From positions 682,001-746,000 of the forward strand of contig JAVLUZ010000510.1 in NCBI GenBank assembly GCA_036768485.1: DNA of 64,000 bases. Direction: 5' to 3'. Position 1 is the stretch's first letter. Each line of letters begins with the position of its first letter. The notes under the pieces are model-generated. The model was not told where the DNA came from. It saw only the letters and a list, made by a program, of their open reading frames with translations, and made no database searches. The position numbers and the translations under genes were made by a program. The stretch is from Mermis nigrescens. Lineage: Eukaryota; Nematoda; Enoplea; Mermithida; Mermithidae. This document shows positions 46,266 to 57,407 of the stretch, in pieces.

Positions 46266-46905
46266 TAATTATCTGTAAATATTTTTGACCTGTTTTCCCA
46301 AAATGGGCCAAAAAAGGTCTGCGAGTTTTTTCTGATTTTGATCAATTCAGGTGTCGTATTATCGTTGTATAGCCTGACGTCCAAATTTAGCGCTTCGCTT
46401 TTGATGTTGATTTATTATGCATGCACTTATATGTCTCGAAGTTCGAAAAAGCATGCAAAAATAGAACAGCGCGCCAATGCTTCAACGTGCAGTGAACAGC
46501 TGATGATCTGAACTAAAATTAGAACAGGCCATGAACAGAAGCATGGGGGTGTCCGACATGACGCTGCTAGCTACTTATGAAAATTAATTAAAAGGCAATT
46601 AAAATTAATCGGTTCCGTCCGTCCTGGATAACCGACTGTGCAATAAAAAGTTCAGCGCTTCGCGCCTATACTTTCGTGCTTTATTGTGTAGTAGTGTGGC
46701 CCGAAATTCGGCGCTTTGCACCTACAATTTCAGTGTCTCTATGCTTAAGCATGTGCTATATGCTTAACCATTGTAACGTTCAAGGGGCATGCTTTACTGC
46801 TAGCATGCCTTTTTAGGTCATTGGCAAATTAAAAATTTTAAAGAATTAGTCGACGTACGTTTTGCGGGGATCACGATTGATAAGAAATTTCGGGAGGGTT
46901 AGTTC
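46266..46905. other. Unassigned repeat-like DNA
   Basis: Contains several AGCGCTTCGC(G/T) palindromes (46391, 46652, 46703) of the kind found in neighbouring elements, but no delimited element or gene. Confidence 0.35.
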
Positions 46906-47145
46906 CGTACATGGGCAGCAAAAAAATTCTGGGGGTGGTGCAAGATTTTTTGAAGGTCAAAAAATGGCCTTAAAAATGGTGGTATGGCGATAAAAACGCC
47001 ATTCTTCGACGTTTCTCATCAATCACTATCCATTGGCATCAAAAAATTGCGGAAAACGAAAAAAATTTTCAAAAATTGAATTCTGGGGGGGGGGTATTTT
47101 GGTTTCTGGGGGTGCATACCCCCAAACCCCCCACGCCCAGGTGTG
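46906..47145 (+). mobile_element. hAT-like MITE, CATACGTGGGC family
   Basis: Flanks GTTAGTTC and GTCAGTTC (one mismatch). Left end CGTACATGGGCAGC, right end CCCAGGTGTG; core ATTCTTCGACGTTTCTCATC. Confidence 0.8.
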
Positions 47146-47514
47146 GTCAGTTCTCCCTACCAACAAAGAACGCGTATGATAGCGACCTGCTTTTATATGA
47201 AAAGTTAATACAAAATTTTTCATCGCAAGCAAAGAAATTTTATTGATAGCCCTCTTGAATTTTCAAATAAGGTCCGCTAACACAATTTTTCCCACATTCT
47301 CTGAATTTTTTCAGCGACCCTCGGTTTTAGCGGCCCTGGACGACCATACAGCTCCCCTCCCGAAGCACAGCTATACTTATGGTCTTGTAACAATCAAATA
47401 CATCCAATAAATTACTGATGTCTGTTGCCTAAGGTCGTATTACGTGGTAAAGTTATAATCCTATGTGCAGTTTGATCTAATTTAATTTTTATTGCTTACT
47501 GAAAATTTATTAAG

Positions 47515-47782
47515 GTTTGAATTTCATTATGAGAGAAGCACACCTGGACGAACTGAATTTAAATTTCACGGATGAAGAAGAAGCAAATAGGTTCAATAGG
47601 ACACTTTCTAAAATCGACGCGATCGAATTAATAAGATTGCTAATAGAGATGCGGGGAAAATCCGATTTTTTTCGGCAGTGCATCTTTCGCGAATATTTGG
47701 CCCACATGTTAAACTGTTCATACACCGCTAAGCCGATATACGACGAAGAATGGGGCATCTGTTTTCTGATAAGATCGTTAAC
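47515..47782 (+). CDS. DEG/ENaC sodium channel, exon 2
   Basis: Encodes residues 155-244, part of the extracellular finger/thumb region, rich in Asp, Glu and Leu (EAHLDELNLNFTDEEE). The acceptor is TTATTAAG at 47514 and the donor is AACGTAAGT. The first two bases complete the codon split at the exon 1 donor (G/GT, Gly); the last two begin a Thr codon finished by exon 3. The 10.5-kb first intron holds family A copies, minisatellites and the zinc-finger palindrome. No conserved motif of its own; the assignment rests on position, phase and the absence of stops. Confidence 0.65.
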
Positions 47783-48689
47783 GTAAGTTGTGCACATTAT
47801 GCTAAGATTTGTATTCTAACTTTTAAACTAATTTTGAGTTTTTTTAATTCATTGAAGTCTGATTAGCAAGTCTAAGTGATATCGATATTTCTTGAAACTC
47901 CAAACGGCCTTCAAAAGAAATGAGTTTTTGCCTGGCAAGGCTGACTTACTTCGTCCATCTCTATAATTATCGTCCATTTCATTTGAAAACCAGCCCTTTG
48001 TTATCAACTTTCATGCCCATTATGGGAACTTAAAAAACTGTTCTCGAAACCGCTTTTCAATCGTCGAATGATGACGCATGATCAATTTAGTCCCAAAAGA
48101 ACTAGTTTCACATTTACATTTTTTAAAGACATACTCGTACATATGTAAGCGACCGAAGCAAATTTAGATTTTTATTTTTCTTTATGTTTTATAATGAATA
48201 ATATGTACGCTTGAATACAACAATAAAATGTTGATAGTCATTCAATCATTCTTTACGATAAATTTACTTTGAAAAACTAATTAGCCGTAGCCAATTTCAC
48301 TGTATTTTTTATTTTTTTGATCACCGTAAACTCTCCACTTTCTCCATATAAAAATTCTTAAATTGCACGCCCAGACATACATGAAATAGACGACGACTTT
48401 ATATATAAGTATTAGTCCTACCTAAATGATTGCTGGTATTCCTGCTTTCGCTAGTCAAATTATTTTTCCAGCAATGAATTAGTTGGACGTAAACAAGAGT
48501 TCAAAATTCAATCAATTGCGTTTAAATCACGGACTATCGATAAATGACAATTGCAAACGATATAAAAACTGAAACACTACATGCTTGCGTACGACTATAT
48601 TTTTTAAGTCTGATTCGACCGGATGCTTTTATGAATGATTTAATATGAGCTTATTTATTCTTCCAAAATAAGGATAAAGTTCTATACTC
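47783..48689. other. Intron 2, first part
   Basis: AT-rich intron sequence with no recognised repeat border. Confidence 0.4.
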
Positions 48690-49035
48690 AGCCATCGTGT
48701 GGGGGATGGACCGATAAGAATAGCTGTTGGCCCCCGCGAGAAGGCTCTTGATCCCTAGAATTTTCACTTCTCCAAAAATTTAAGAAAACATATTGTTTTA
48801 AGCGTTTTTAGAGACTTTTTCATTCAAAAGAATTAATTTTTTGTCGTTTCTTTTATATTTTTTCAATTTCATAAAATTTGTTTGAAATTTTTACGTTTCA
48901 TGTTCTTGAAGAAGATCATCGTCAGAAAAACTAAAATAGTTTATTTTTGTCGCGTACGTTGTTTTAGGGCCCAAAAAGGTACATCAGAAAAAATTTCCGG
49001 GGATGACCCCGCAGAATTTCTATGCTGTATATGCA
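48690..49035. mobile_element. Degraded hAT-like MITE, relative of 788-1163
   Basis: CATCGTGTGGGGG at the left and TATGCTGTATATGCATG at the right. It shares TTTTTAAGCG/TTTTAAGCGTTTTTAG, ATCATCGTCAGAAA, TCGCGTACG and GGGCCCAAAAAGG with 788-1163. TSD not convincing. It ends about 75 bp before the exon 3 acceptor, and the open frame from 48882 into exon 3 is partly this element. Confidence 0.55.
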
Positions 49036-49111
49036 TGGATCCAGCTGCTCTTGGATATTTCTGTACTGCTCCTATAGTATTTGTAGATTCATACTTGAAA
49101 TATTATTGCAG

Positions 49112-49399
49112 CTATCGTCAAATTATACCAGCCCAGGGACTTATACTCTTTATCAATGCTTCGCGAGATGAGTTTGTGCAGGAGCCAGCTTATTTCGAAG
49201 CGCCGAAGTTCAGGGGTCTGTCGGTTGGAGTCGGTTCCAAAATCGATCTAACGGGATTCTCTAATATGATGTTGATTTCGATGGGCACATATGCTAAACT
49301 TGAGTTGCGAGAGCATAGATCAGAGTTTTGGAACGAGACTCTAGAGTGCCGAAAAAACGACGAATTCAATTTTACAGTATTGAGTGCGAACTACTCACG
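49112..49399 (+). CDS. DEG/ENaC sodium channel, exon 3
   Basis: Residues 244-340. The central segment FRGLSVGVGSKIDLTGFSNMMLISMGTYAKLELREHRSEF ends in a single Cys block (ETLECRKN). It fits the family's extracellular region between the finger and palm domains, where a G-x-x-V-G/I stretch precedes the cysteine-rich part. The acceptor is TTATTGCAG at 49111 and the donor is ACG/GTAGGT. Both junctions restore codons (AC/C Thr, CG/G Arg). Potential N-glycosylation sites NAS, NET, NFT and NYS support an extracellular location. Confidence 0.75.
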
Positions 49400-49717
49400 G
49401 TAGGTACTCGTATGTGTACACAATAAACATTCAATGCTTTTAACAAACGAGTTTTGGTCATTCATCATAATGTTCTTATTTCGTCAGTTATGCATAAAAA
49501 AATGGGAACTTCCCGTTCTACTCAAGAATTATTGCTTCTGAAAAAAATTTTTTGTCGCTTATCCCCTATTCTTGACTTATGAATCAAACAAGCAATTGTC
49601 AGCGTATCTTTCATGTAGAATCTTTACTGGAAATTGCAGTGTTAAACAGGGTTTCACGAGAAATTAGCATTTTGATTCACCTCCTGACCAAATCATGTAA
49701 AAGAAGTCAGTAGGTAC

Positions 49718-50131
49718 CATACATGCACAGCATGGAAATTCTGGAGGCGGAGGTGAAACTATAAAGTGCCTTTTTTTATCCAAAAATAGTAGGTACGCGT
49801 CAAAAATATCGTTCATCAGCGTTTCTGACGATGCTCTATCTTTCTAGAGCATAAAAACACTAGGAAAAATTCGAAAAAAATCAAAAAAGTCGGAACAAAT
49901 TGAACAAAATATAGTTAAAACATGAATATAAAGGCGTGAAGCGCCAAAAATTTCACACTTTTGAGCAAATAGATAGCTAAAAGGCTTAAAAAGCATCTTT
50001 TCGACAAATTTTTAGAAAATTTTGGAAATTTCAAAAAATCGCCAATTCTGGGAGGGTGAAAAATTTGGGAAGGGGTGAAAATTTTTCTGGGGGGAGTTAA
50101 AATTCCGCCCCAAACCCCCAGATCATGTATG
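49718..50131. mobile_element. hAT-like MITE, CATACATG group
   Basis: Flanks GTAGGTAC and GTAGGTGC. Left CATACATGCACAGCATGG, right CAGATCATGTATG. Interior phrase CAGCGTTTCTGACGATGCTC and palindrome GGCGTGAAGCGCC at 49933. In intron 3. Confidence 0.75.
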
Positions 50132-50166
50132 GTAGGTGCGCTAGAAGCACAATAGGGAGTGGGGAG

Positions 50167-50447
50167 CATAGGTGGGCAGCACCGAAATTCTTGGGGGTGA
50201 AAAAATTTCTGGGGGGGTGAAAAAATTTTTAAAGGTCAAAAAATGGTCTTAAAAGTGGTCGTATGGCAAAAAAACACCATTTTTCGACGTTTCTCATCAA
50301 GCTCTATCCAATGGCATCAAAAAATTGCTAAAAAAGCAAGAACAAATTTTTTCTGGGGGTATTTTGATTTCTGGGGGGTATTTCAACTTCTGGGGGTATT
50401 TCAACTTCTGGGGGGTGTATACCCCCAACCCCCCACGCCCATGTGTG
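50167..50447 (+). mobile_element. hAT-like MITE, CATAGGTGGGC end
   Basis: Exact TSD GTGGGGAG (50159-50166, 50448-50455). Left CATAGGTGGGCAGCACCG, right CCCATGTGTG. Near the right side TTTC(A)ACTTCTGGGGG is repeated. Confidence 0.85.
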
Positions 50448-51221
50448 GTGGGGAGGTTAGGATTGGAGGTTTACACCTCCAGAATCCGGAAAACCCCCAA
50501 AATCGAAAAAAAGAATTTTGGCCGGTTTTGACCCTCCCCCAATAAGGCTGCTGCTCATGCATGACTACGTGTCAACCTAATATAAAAACTGTTTTTTTTT
50601 CACGAATAATTGTAATAGCTCACAGTTCAAATGATTTCCTGAGATTTTCGATAACGGTTTTTTCTCGTCATTTAGCTGTATTTCTAATTGTCACCAGTCG
50701 CCTTCATGGAAGGGATTTCGGGATATATTTATTTTTCCCCGTACTAAACTTTTTCGCCTCCCGCAATATCATTTTCACCTCCAGAAATCGCAAATTTTCA
50801 AAAAAAAATTGCAAGAAAACGTCCTCCTGGTGCCTTCTTAGTAATTTTCTAGATTAGACGTGCTAATTTTTTTGGTGCTTCACGCCAAACAACCATTTTT
50901 GACTAAATTTAGTTGAATATTATTGAATTTTGGATTTTTAAGTGTCTCAGAATAAAGGGCACCATCAGGAACGCCAGCATGCATGGCTACGTAAATTAGA
51001 CGATGCACTTTTTATTCCAAATTTTAAGGCTCTAAGATTAAAAGCTAATCTCACTCAAATCTATGAATTAGAAAAACAGGAACTTATGTGAGATTGAAAG
51101 TTAATCTCAAATCAGTAAGTTAGAAAAATAGCAACTTATGTGAAGTTGCCGAAAAAGTAAGAAAAGAAGAAAATAAAAAGGTAAACATGATTCCCTGACG
51201 ACTTCGTATTTTATCGTACAG
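50448..51221. other. Intron 3, second part
   Basis: Includes fragments resembling 788-1163 (CACCTCCAGAAATCGCAAATTTTC near 50770) and GGTGCTTCACGCC at 50874; no delimited element. Confidence 0.35.
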
Positions 51222-51491
51222 GGATGCAAAAAACTGTCAATCTACCTGTTTTAGACAGGCATGCCGCATAGATTGCTTTTTGAAGCGTTTTCTGGATAAA
51301 TGCAAGTGCTTGCCTGCTGTTGACGAAGAGTTTTTGCAGAACAGTACATTGCTGACCTATCCGTATTGCTCGGTCGAACAAGTGCGAAATTGCACTTCCG
51401 GCAAAGACTATAGTATTGTCACTGATTCGCGTTATCAATCTTGCATATCTGCTTGCATTACAGCCTGCTTACGTCGTGATTTTGAATGCAG
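51222..51491 (+). CDS. DEG/ENaC sodium channel, exon 4 (cysteine-rich domain)
   Basis: Residues 340-430 contain 14 Cys. The first run is C345-x3-C-x4-C-x3-C-x8-C-x-C369 followed by LPAV, the hallmark CRD pattern (C..C....C...C.........C.C.P). It is followed by YPYC, NC and SCISACITAC...FEC. These form the disulphide-bonded palm/thumb base outside the cell. Acceptor TCGTACAG at 51221, donor TGCAG/GTGATA. The junction with exon 3 gives CG/G (Arg) and with exon 5 AG/A (Arg). This exon and exon 5 carry the strongest family signal. Confidence 0.85.
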
Positions 51492-51714
51492 GTGATAATA
51501 AGCTGATAGTATCATCGCCTTTCAGATATTTGAAATCTTTGACTTGCCGCAGTATTTATACAAACGCGTATACATAAGGCACAACAGAGCCATTGCAAAT
51601 TAGGAAAAAAATTATTTTTTCAGTCTAGGAAACGATGCTCTATTTTTCTAGAGCATAAAAACATTTCAAAAAATTCGAAAAAAATCAAAAAAATCGGAAA
51701 AAATTGAAAAATTA

Positions 51715-53310
51715 TTAAGGGAAACGGTAACGGAAACGTGAATGTAATGAACCCGGATCCGTCGGAGTTTTCTCCGCCCTGGGGGTTGGTCCAGTGTGCC
51801 GGAACTGGGGTTTCCTAAGTAAGACCATTAGGGCAAACACCCTAACCCCGTTTCCGAAAGAATTTCTCTGACACTTAAGGGCGATTTCGGGGCTAGAAAA
51901 CGCAGTACCCCATTGTTCGCATATGATGCTCCCCCGGTTTCGTTGGGGGTATTTACGCCGTGTAGTCGGTCCAAAGTGTCGGAACTGGGGTTCCCTAAAT
52001 AGGGCCCATCGTGGTAAACACATCCAACCCTGTTTCCGGTAAAATTTCCTCCACTTAACGGCGATCCAATATTTATATACATGTGATGCGGATACCAGTT
52101 CCGTCGGGGGTTTCTTCAACCAAAGGATGATTCAAAATGCCGAAACCGGGGTTCCCAAAGTAGGGTTTTAGGGTAAACACCAACAACCTCGTTTCCGGCA
52201 AAATTTCTCCATTTAAGGGCGGTTTCCGAGCCCAGAAACTGCCTTTGAGTGAGAAAAATTTTGCCGGAAATGGGGTTGGGGTGTTCACACTGATGGGCCC
52301 TATGTGAGGAACCTCGGCTCAGGCACATTGAACCGTCCTAGGGTAGGAGAAACCCCCAACGGAACCGGGTCCGCATCACATGTATGTAAACATCAGGTTA
52401 CTTTGTTTCCGAGCCCCGAAACCACCCTTACGTGGGAGAAACTTAACCGGAAACGAGGTTGAGGGTGTTCATTCTGATGGGCCTTATTTGGTGAACACCG
52501 GTTCTAGCTCTTTGGACCACCCCCAGGACGGAGAAAACCCCGACAGATTCGAGGGAAGCATCACATCTGAATTATTGGGTACCCCGTTCCCGAAACCCGA
52601 AACCGCCTTTAAGCGAGAGAAGTTTTGCCGGAGAAACCACCGACGGAACCGGGGTCAGCATAATATGTGAAAAATGGGTTGCCCTTAAGTGGGAGAAATT
52701 TTGCCGGTAACGGAATTAGGGGTGTCTATCCTGATGGGCTTTACCTAAGAAACTCTGGTTGCGGTACTTTATACCATCCCAGGGCGGAGAAACCCCGACG
52801 GAACCGGGGTCAACATCACGTGTTAATAATGGGATACCCAGTTTCTGAGCCCCGGAAGCATCCTTAAGTGAGAGAAATTTTCCGGGGTCAGCATCGCATG
52901 TAAATAATGGGGTACCCAGTTTCCGAGCCCCGTAACCGCCTTTAAGTGAGAGGAAATTTGCCGAAAACAGGATTGGGTGTCCACCCTGATGAGCCCTACT
53001 TGGAGAACCTCGGTTTCGTCACTTTGGACCACCCCTAGGGCGGAGAAACCCCTGACGAAAATGGGGTCAGCAGCACATGTGAATAATATGGCACCCAGTT
53101 TCTGAGCCCCGAAACCGCTAATAAGTGGGAGAAATTTTGCCTGAAACAAGGTTGGTGGTGTTCACTCTGATTGGCCCTACTTGGGGAAGCCCGGTTCAGG
53201 CATTTTGGACCACTTCCAGGGCGGAGAAACCGCCGACGAAATCGAGGTGCGCAATCATTTACTTTCCGTTTCTGGATTTTGCCCATCGTGTCCGTTTCCG
53301 TCTCCGTTAC
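51715..53310. mobile_element. Foldback-type element FB4 with ~170-bp arm units
   Basis: The left half (51730-52222) has three units around AACCCCGTTTCCG, CACTTAAGGGCGATTTC and GGTCCAAAGTGCCGGAACTG. At about 52225 orientation flips, and 52230-53250 has some six full or partial inverted units (AAGTGAGAGAAATTTTGCCG, TGATGGGCCCTACTTGG, GGGCGGAGAAACCCC). The outer ends are AACGGTAACGGAAACG and the inverse CCGTTTCCGTCTCCGTTACC. It is G/C-rich relative to the surroundings and lies in intron 4. The ORFs across it are repeat artefacts. Confidence 0.7.
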
Positions 53311-54211
53311 CCATTGTTAACTATTTCGTTTTCGCTTTCGTTTCCAGATTTTACCAAACCTCTTCAATCTACTCAATAATCACTTTTATAGTTTATTATT
53401 TTAGGGCCTAGGAATTGGCAATCTAATATATGAGTATGTACGTCAGGTATGTATATGAGACCTTCCCGTTTTCATAAGCTTGTGTTTTTTGAAAATTCTA
53501 ACCTACTGCAACTTGCGTATGAGCAGACATGTCGAGTAATGAAGGTAAAAGTCTTTAGTCAGTAAAAACTTATAAGAGAAAGCCGCAAGGTTATATGAAA
53601 TAAGTGTTACACAATTTCTAGTTTTTCTCACAAATGAGGAACTTGACTTATTTAGGGTTAGGGATCGGACGAGGCCTCGGCCTCGGCCTCGGCCTCGGTA
53701 ATCCTCGGTCTTTTTTTAGATCCCTCGGCCTCGGCCGAGGGTAAGGTGAAAAATGGCCGAGGGACCGAGGGTTTTTCAATTTTGCATTTTTGAGTAATAC
53801 CGAATTAGCACAAATACAGCACCGATCGTTTAAAGTTTTGTTCGATAACAACGGATATGTGGAGCTCTGCAGCCACAGATGCTTATATGGCGGTGACGGT
53901 TCATTTTATTGATAAAGAAACGTGGGAACTTGAGGTGGCAGTTGTTAAACACTTACCGTTCTCGGAGAATCATTGAGGCAAAATTTGGCTTCTGCCTTGA
54001 AAAGGGTGCTGTTAGATTTCAATTTACTTAGCAAAGTGCACATTGTCATTCGTGATAAAGGGGCTAATGTTGTTAAAGCGATGTAAATTGGCAAATTCAA
54101 AAATGTTGGCTGGTTCTTGCATGCCCTACACCTGATCGTAACAAATAGTTTAAAAAGGCAATGAGTCGTTATTAACATGATCACAAAAGCGAATTCAATA
54201 TTGTTTTGGTA

Positions 54212-55135
54212 CATGGTCCGTTTGTACATGTACAAAGATGGTCCCCAAAAATCTTTGTACATTTTGTACGTGCAAATTTTAGTCTACTATAATAGTACAG
54301 TAGCGATTTTAGTGTGGCAAAACAGTGTTTTTGATCTTTGGTAGTGTATTTTAGTTAATTTCTGGATTTCTGACCAGTGTTTTTTGTACTCGAGAAAAGA
54401 TTTTCCCGATGTACAAGAGACTTTTCGGGACTGTCTTTGTACGTGTACAAAGAGTTTTGGGAAGACAAAAATTGCAAAGGTCTGAAATTCGCAAAAATTT
54501 TAGGCGCTTCAGCGCCGAAATGGGTAATTGTATTTTCTATATATCTTTATAATGGCAGAAATTGCATTTCAAAAGGAAAAATGTCAAATTTTTCGGTGCT
54601 TCGCGCCGTTTGAAAATGATTCTTAGTAATTTTGCCCTTAGAGACCCAGAAATTAGCTAAAATACACTATAAAAAGTCGTGCAACACTGGTTTTACCGCA
54701 CTAAAATCGCTGCTGTACCGTATTATAATAGCCAAACATTTGTGTGTACAAAATGTGCAAAGATTTTTGGGAAGACAAAAACTGTAAAAAGGTATAAAAT
54801 TCCCAGAAATTTTCACGCAGAAACTTTCGGCGCTTCGCGCCGAAATGAGTAATTGTTTGTCCTATATATCTTCAAAATAGCAGAATTCGCAATTAGAATG
54901 GGAAAATGTCAAATTTTTCGGCGCTTCGCGCCGTTTTGGGACAATTTTTAGTAATTTTTGGCGTCAGAAACCCAGAAATTAGCAAAATACTCTACCAAAA
55001 GATCAAAAACCCTGTTTTACCACACTAAAATCGCTACTGTACTATATTATCGCACGCAAAATTTTGCGCGTACAAAATGTACAAAGACTTTCGGGGACTA
55101 TCTTTGTACATGTACAAACGGACCTTGTACAAACA
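54212..55135. repeat. Inverted repeat with GTCCGTTTGTACATGTACAA ends
   Basis: GGTCCGTTTGTACATGTACA at 54213 mirrors TGTACATGTACAAACGGACC at 55103. Inside, TCGGCGCTTCGCGCCG palindromes follow phrases such as AAATGTCAAATTTTTCGG (54585, 54830, 54915), pointing to internal duplications. Part of the pattern continues in reverse to about 55560. No TSD found. Confidence 0.6.
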
Positions 55136-55642
55136 ACACTGTTTCTGATGCCAAAAATTACTATAAATTGTCTCCAAACGGAGTGCCGAAAAATTTGACA
55201 TTTTTCCATTCTAAATCGCAAAATCTGCCATTTTTAAGATATAGACAAACAATTACTCATTTCGGCGAGAAGCGCCAAAAATTTCTGGGAATATTAAACC
55301 TTTTTACAGTTTTTGTCTTCCCAAAAATCTTTGTACATTTTGAACACACGTTTTTTTGATACTGTAATATGGTACAGTAGCGACTTAAGTGTGGTAAAAA
55401 CAGAGTTGTTCGACTTTTGGTAGTGTATTTTAGCTAATTTCTGGGTCTGTAAGGGCAAAAATCACTAAGAATAATCTTAAAACGGCGCAAAGTCTCAAAA
55501 AATTGACATTTTTCCTTTTGAAATACAATTTCTGCCATTATAAAGATATGTAAAACACACAAAATAGTGATAGCGAAAACGAGCTGAATGATCAAGACGA
55601 TTAGCAATTTGTCACTTTTGTGCTTGTCATTTGCATACCTAC

Positions 55643-56100
55643 CATAGTTTCCCAAGGTCGAAAGTTCAGGGGGGTGAAATCCCAAAATTTAAGACCACTG
55701 AATTTAGAGTCTAGCCTTTTTTTGCAGGCCGAATATGAAAAATGGCTAAAACAACCTATATAACATGTTTTAATGTGAAAAACTGTATTTTTAACTACAT
55801 TTTGTCCAATTCTGACTAGTTTCGTCACTCTTGAAAGTAAAAAATATAAGAATTCATCAAAAATTTTGACTTTTCAGATCATTTTGAGTTCATTCTAGGT
55901 ATTTTATCGGTAAACAAAACAGAAATGTATTAGTCGGCGCGAAGCGCCGAAAGAATTCTAATGTCTTGTCTTCGCTGCTTTTGTATCCAAAATCATTGCA
56001 GAAAATGTTTTGATAGCTCAAAATCGTCTGACAGTGATTCAAGTCTCGGACCCTGAGGTGGGGGTAATACACCCTCTCACCCCCCGTATGGGAATGTGTG
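55643..56100. mobile_element. hAT-like MITE nested in the 53659-56360 element
   Basis: Exact TSD ATACCTAC (55635-55642, 56101-56108). Left CATAGTTTCCCAAGG, right CCCCGTATGGGAATGTGTG. Contains TCGGCGCGAAGCGCCGA at 55933. Confidence 0.8.
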
Positions 56101-56368
56101 ATACCTACCTTTGAATAAAATTTAAATAATAGCTTGTTAGCTTTGAACTATATCACACTAATCAGTCCTATTCTACTGTACCCACATCACATGGAGCATA
56201 TATGTCCTATATTGTCTGTACTCATATACTCATATTATATCTATTACAAATCCTCGGTCCCTCGGTCCCTCGGCCCTCGGCCTCGGCCTCGGCCGAGGCA
56301 AGGATTTCAAAGTTCCCTCGGCCGAGGCCGGAAGGAAAAAGGACCCTCGTCCGATCCCTATTTAGGGT

Positions 56369-57029
56369 TAAAAACGCTAAAGGTCAGGCTCAAGCATGGT
56401 TTAAGATCAAGTATATCGAAACTAGGCCCTGACCTTTACTATCTGCTGCACGGCACTATACATGGCAGTAACCAAATTTAGGGAGTCCGACGGGGCAAAA
56501 TCCCCAAGAAATAGCACCAAAATTCAATTCTGGTTGAAGGTCTTTCATTGTTTGACGAGAGGGACATGGGTACATTAAAATCACATTTTTTGCATTTCTC
56601 TTCATCATTTGTCATTCAAAATGGAGCATGGGATGGGGAGTATCATAGCCGCGCTTAATGGGGGATTAAGTCGAATTTAAATGCAGTTATTTTTTGAGTT
56701 ATTGTAACTTCAATATAATCTCATACAATCTCAGATATGTGACGTTTGCTTGGTAAAAAATTTGTAACAAGTTAGCCCCTAGAAAGGGCTTACTATGTAA
56801 TGCAGAACTTTTGAGGGCCGCTAAAATCAAATCGCCTAAGGTCGATAAAGCCCTAAACACCGCCCTGCTGAATAATATTACAGACCATTTGCTTAAAACT
56901 AAAAGTTAATTTGTTTGGATATATCCCTCTCTGAGGGTGTGGGCTTCTTCTGTTTGAATAAAACGCCTTTTAAAATTTTTTCACTATAGGAAATACTTAC
57001 TTACCTACAGTTTGCTGCGTGCTTTTCAG
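56369..57029. other. Intron 4, last part
   Basis: No delimited repeat. It ends in the CTGCGTGCTTTTCAG acceptor of exon 5. Confidence 0.4.
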
Positions 57030-57306
57030 AATAACGACAACTGATGTCTCTTTGGACGATTTCATTCAAGATCAGAAAGCCGCGAGGAATATTGCCAAAG
57101 ATTTCGTTGTCCTACAAATCAGTCATACGTATTTATCTCATGAGGACTTTGCTCCATCATGGCCTTTGGCTCTAGATGATGTGATTAGCAACTGTGGAGG
57201 CCAAATAAATCTTTGGTTAGGCATGAGCATGTTCACGATAATTCAAATACCTTCGATTATTCTCGTATGCTGTTGGCACAGATTTTTTCGTGGAAGATCG
57301 CAATAA
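57030..57306 (+). CDS. DEG/ENaC sodium channel, exon 5 (TM2, stop)
   Basis: Residues 430-521. After an Asp/Gln/Ala-rich palm segment comes SNCGGQINLWLGMSMFTIIQ: the family's GG..GLFLG.S block, with the G-x-S selectivity-filter triplet as G494-M-S496. TM2 (about 490-513) ends in VCCWHRFF, and the cytoplasmic tail is only a few residues (RGRSQ) before TAA. The total coding length, 1566 nt over five exons, is a multiple of three. 521 residues is within the usual 450-700 range. No polyadenylation signal was assigned. Confidence 0.85.
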
Positions 57307-57407
57307 GAATGCGCATGAAACAATATTTTGTGTAGCGTAAAAAGGTTGTCGTAATTGTTATAGGTAACGTCGTGTGCATACATATATACCTACTTATATA
57401 TTATGTA

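Larger units (their letters stand above)
53659..56360. mobile_element. 2.7-kb hAT-like element with GGCCTCGG arms
   Basis: Exact TSD TTTAGGGT (53651-53658, 56361-56368). The ends TAGGGATCGGACGAGG and CCTCGTCCGATCCCTA are perfect inverses. The subterminal arms consist of GGCCTC/CCGAGG repeats (53670-53765, 56250-56345). The interior contains a GTACATGTACAAAG inverted-repeat segment and a nested MITE. In intron 4; no transposase. Confidence 0.85.

Noticed and set aside
51715..53411. Cluster of 60-134-codon ORFs on both strands
   Set aside because: All are frames through the FB4 repeat units, with no shared protein domain.
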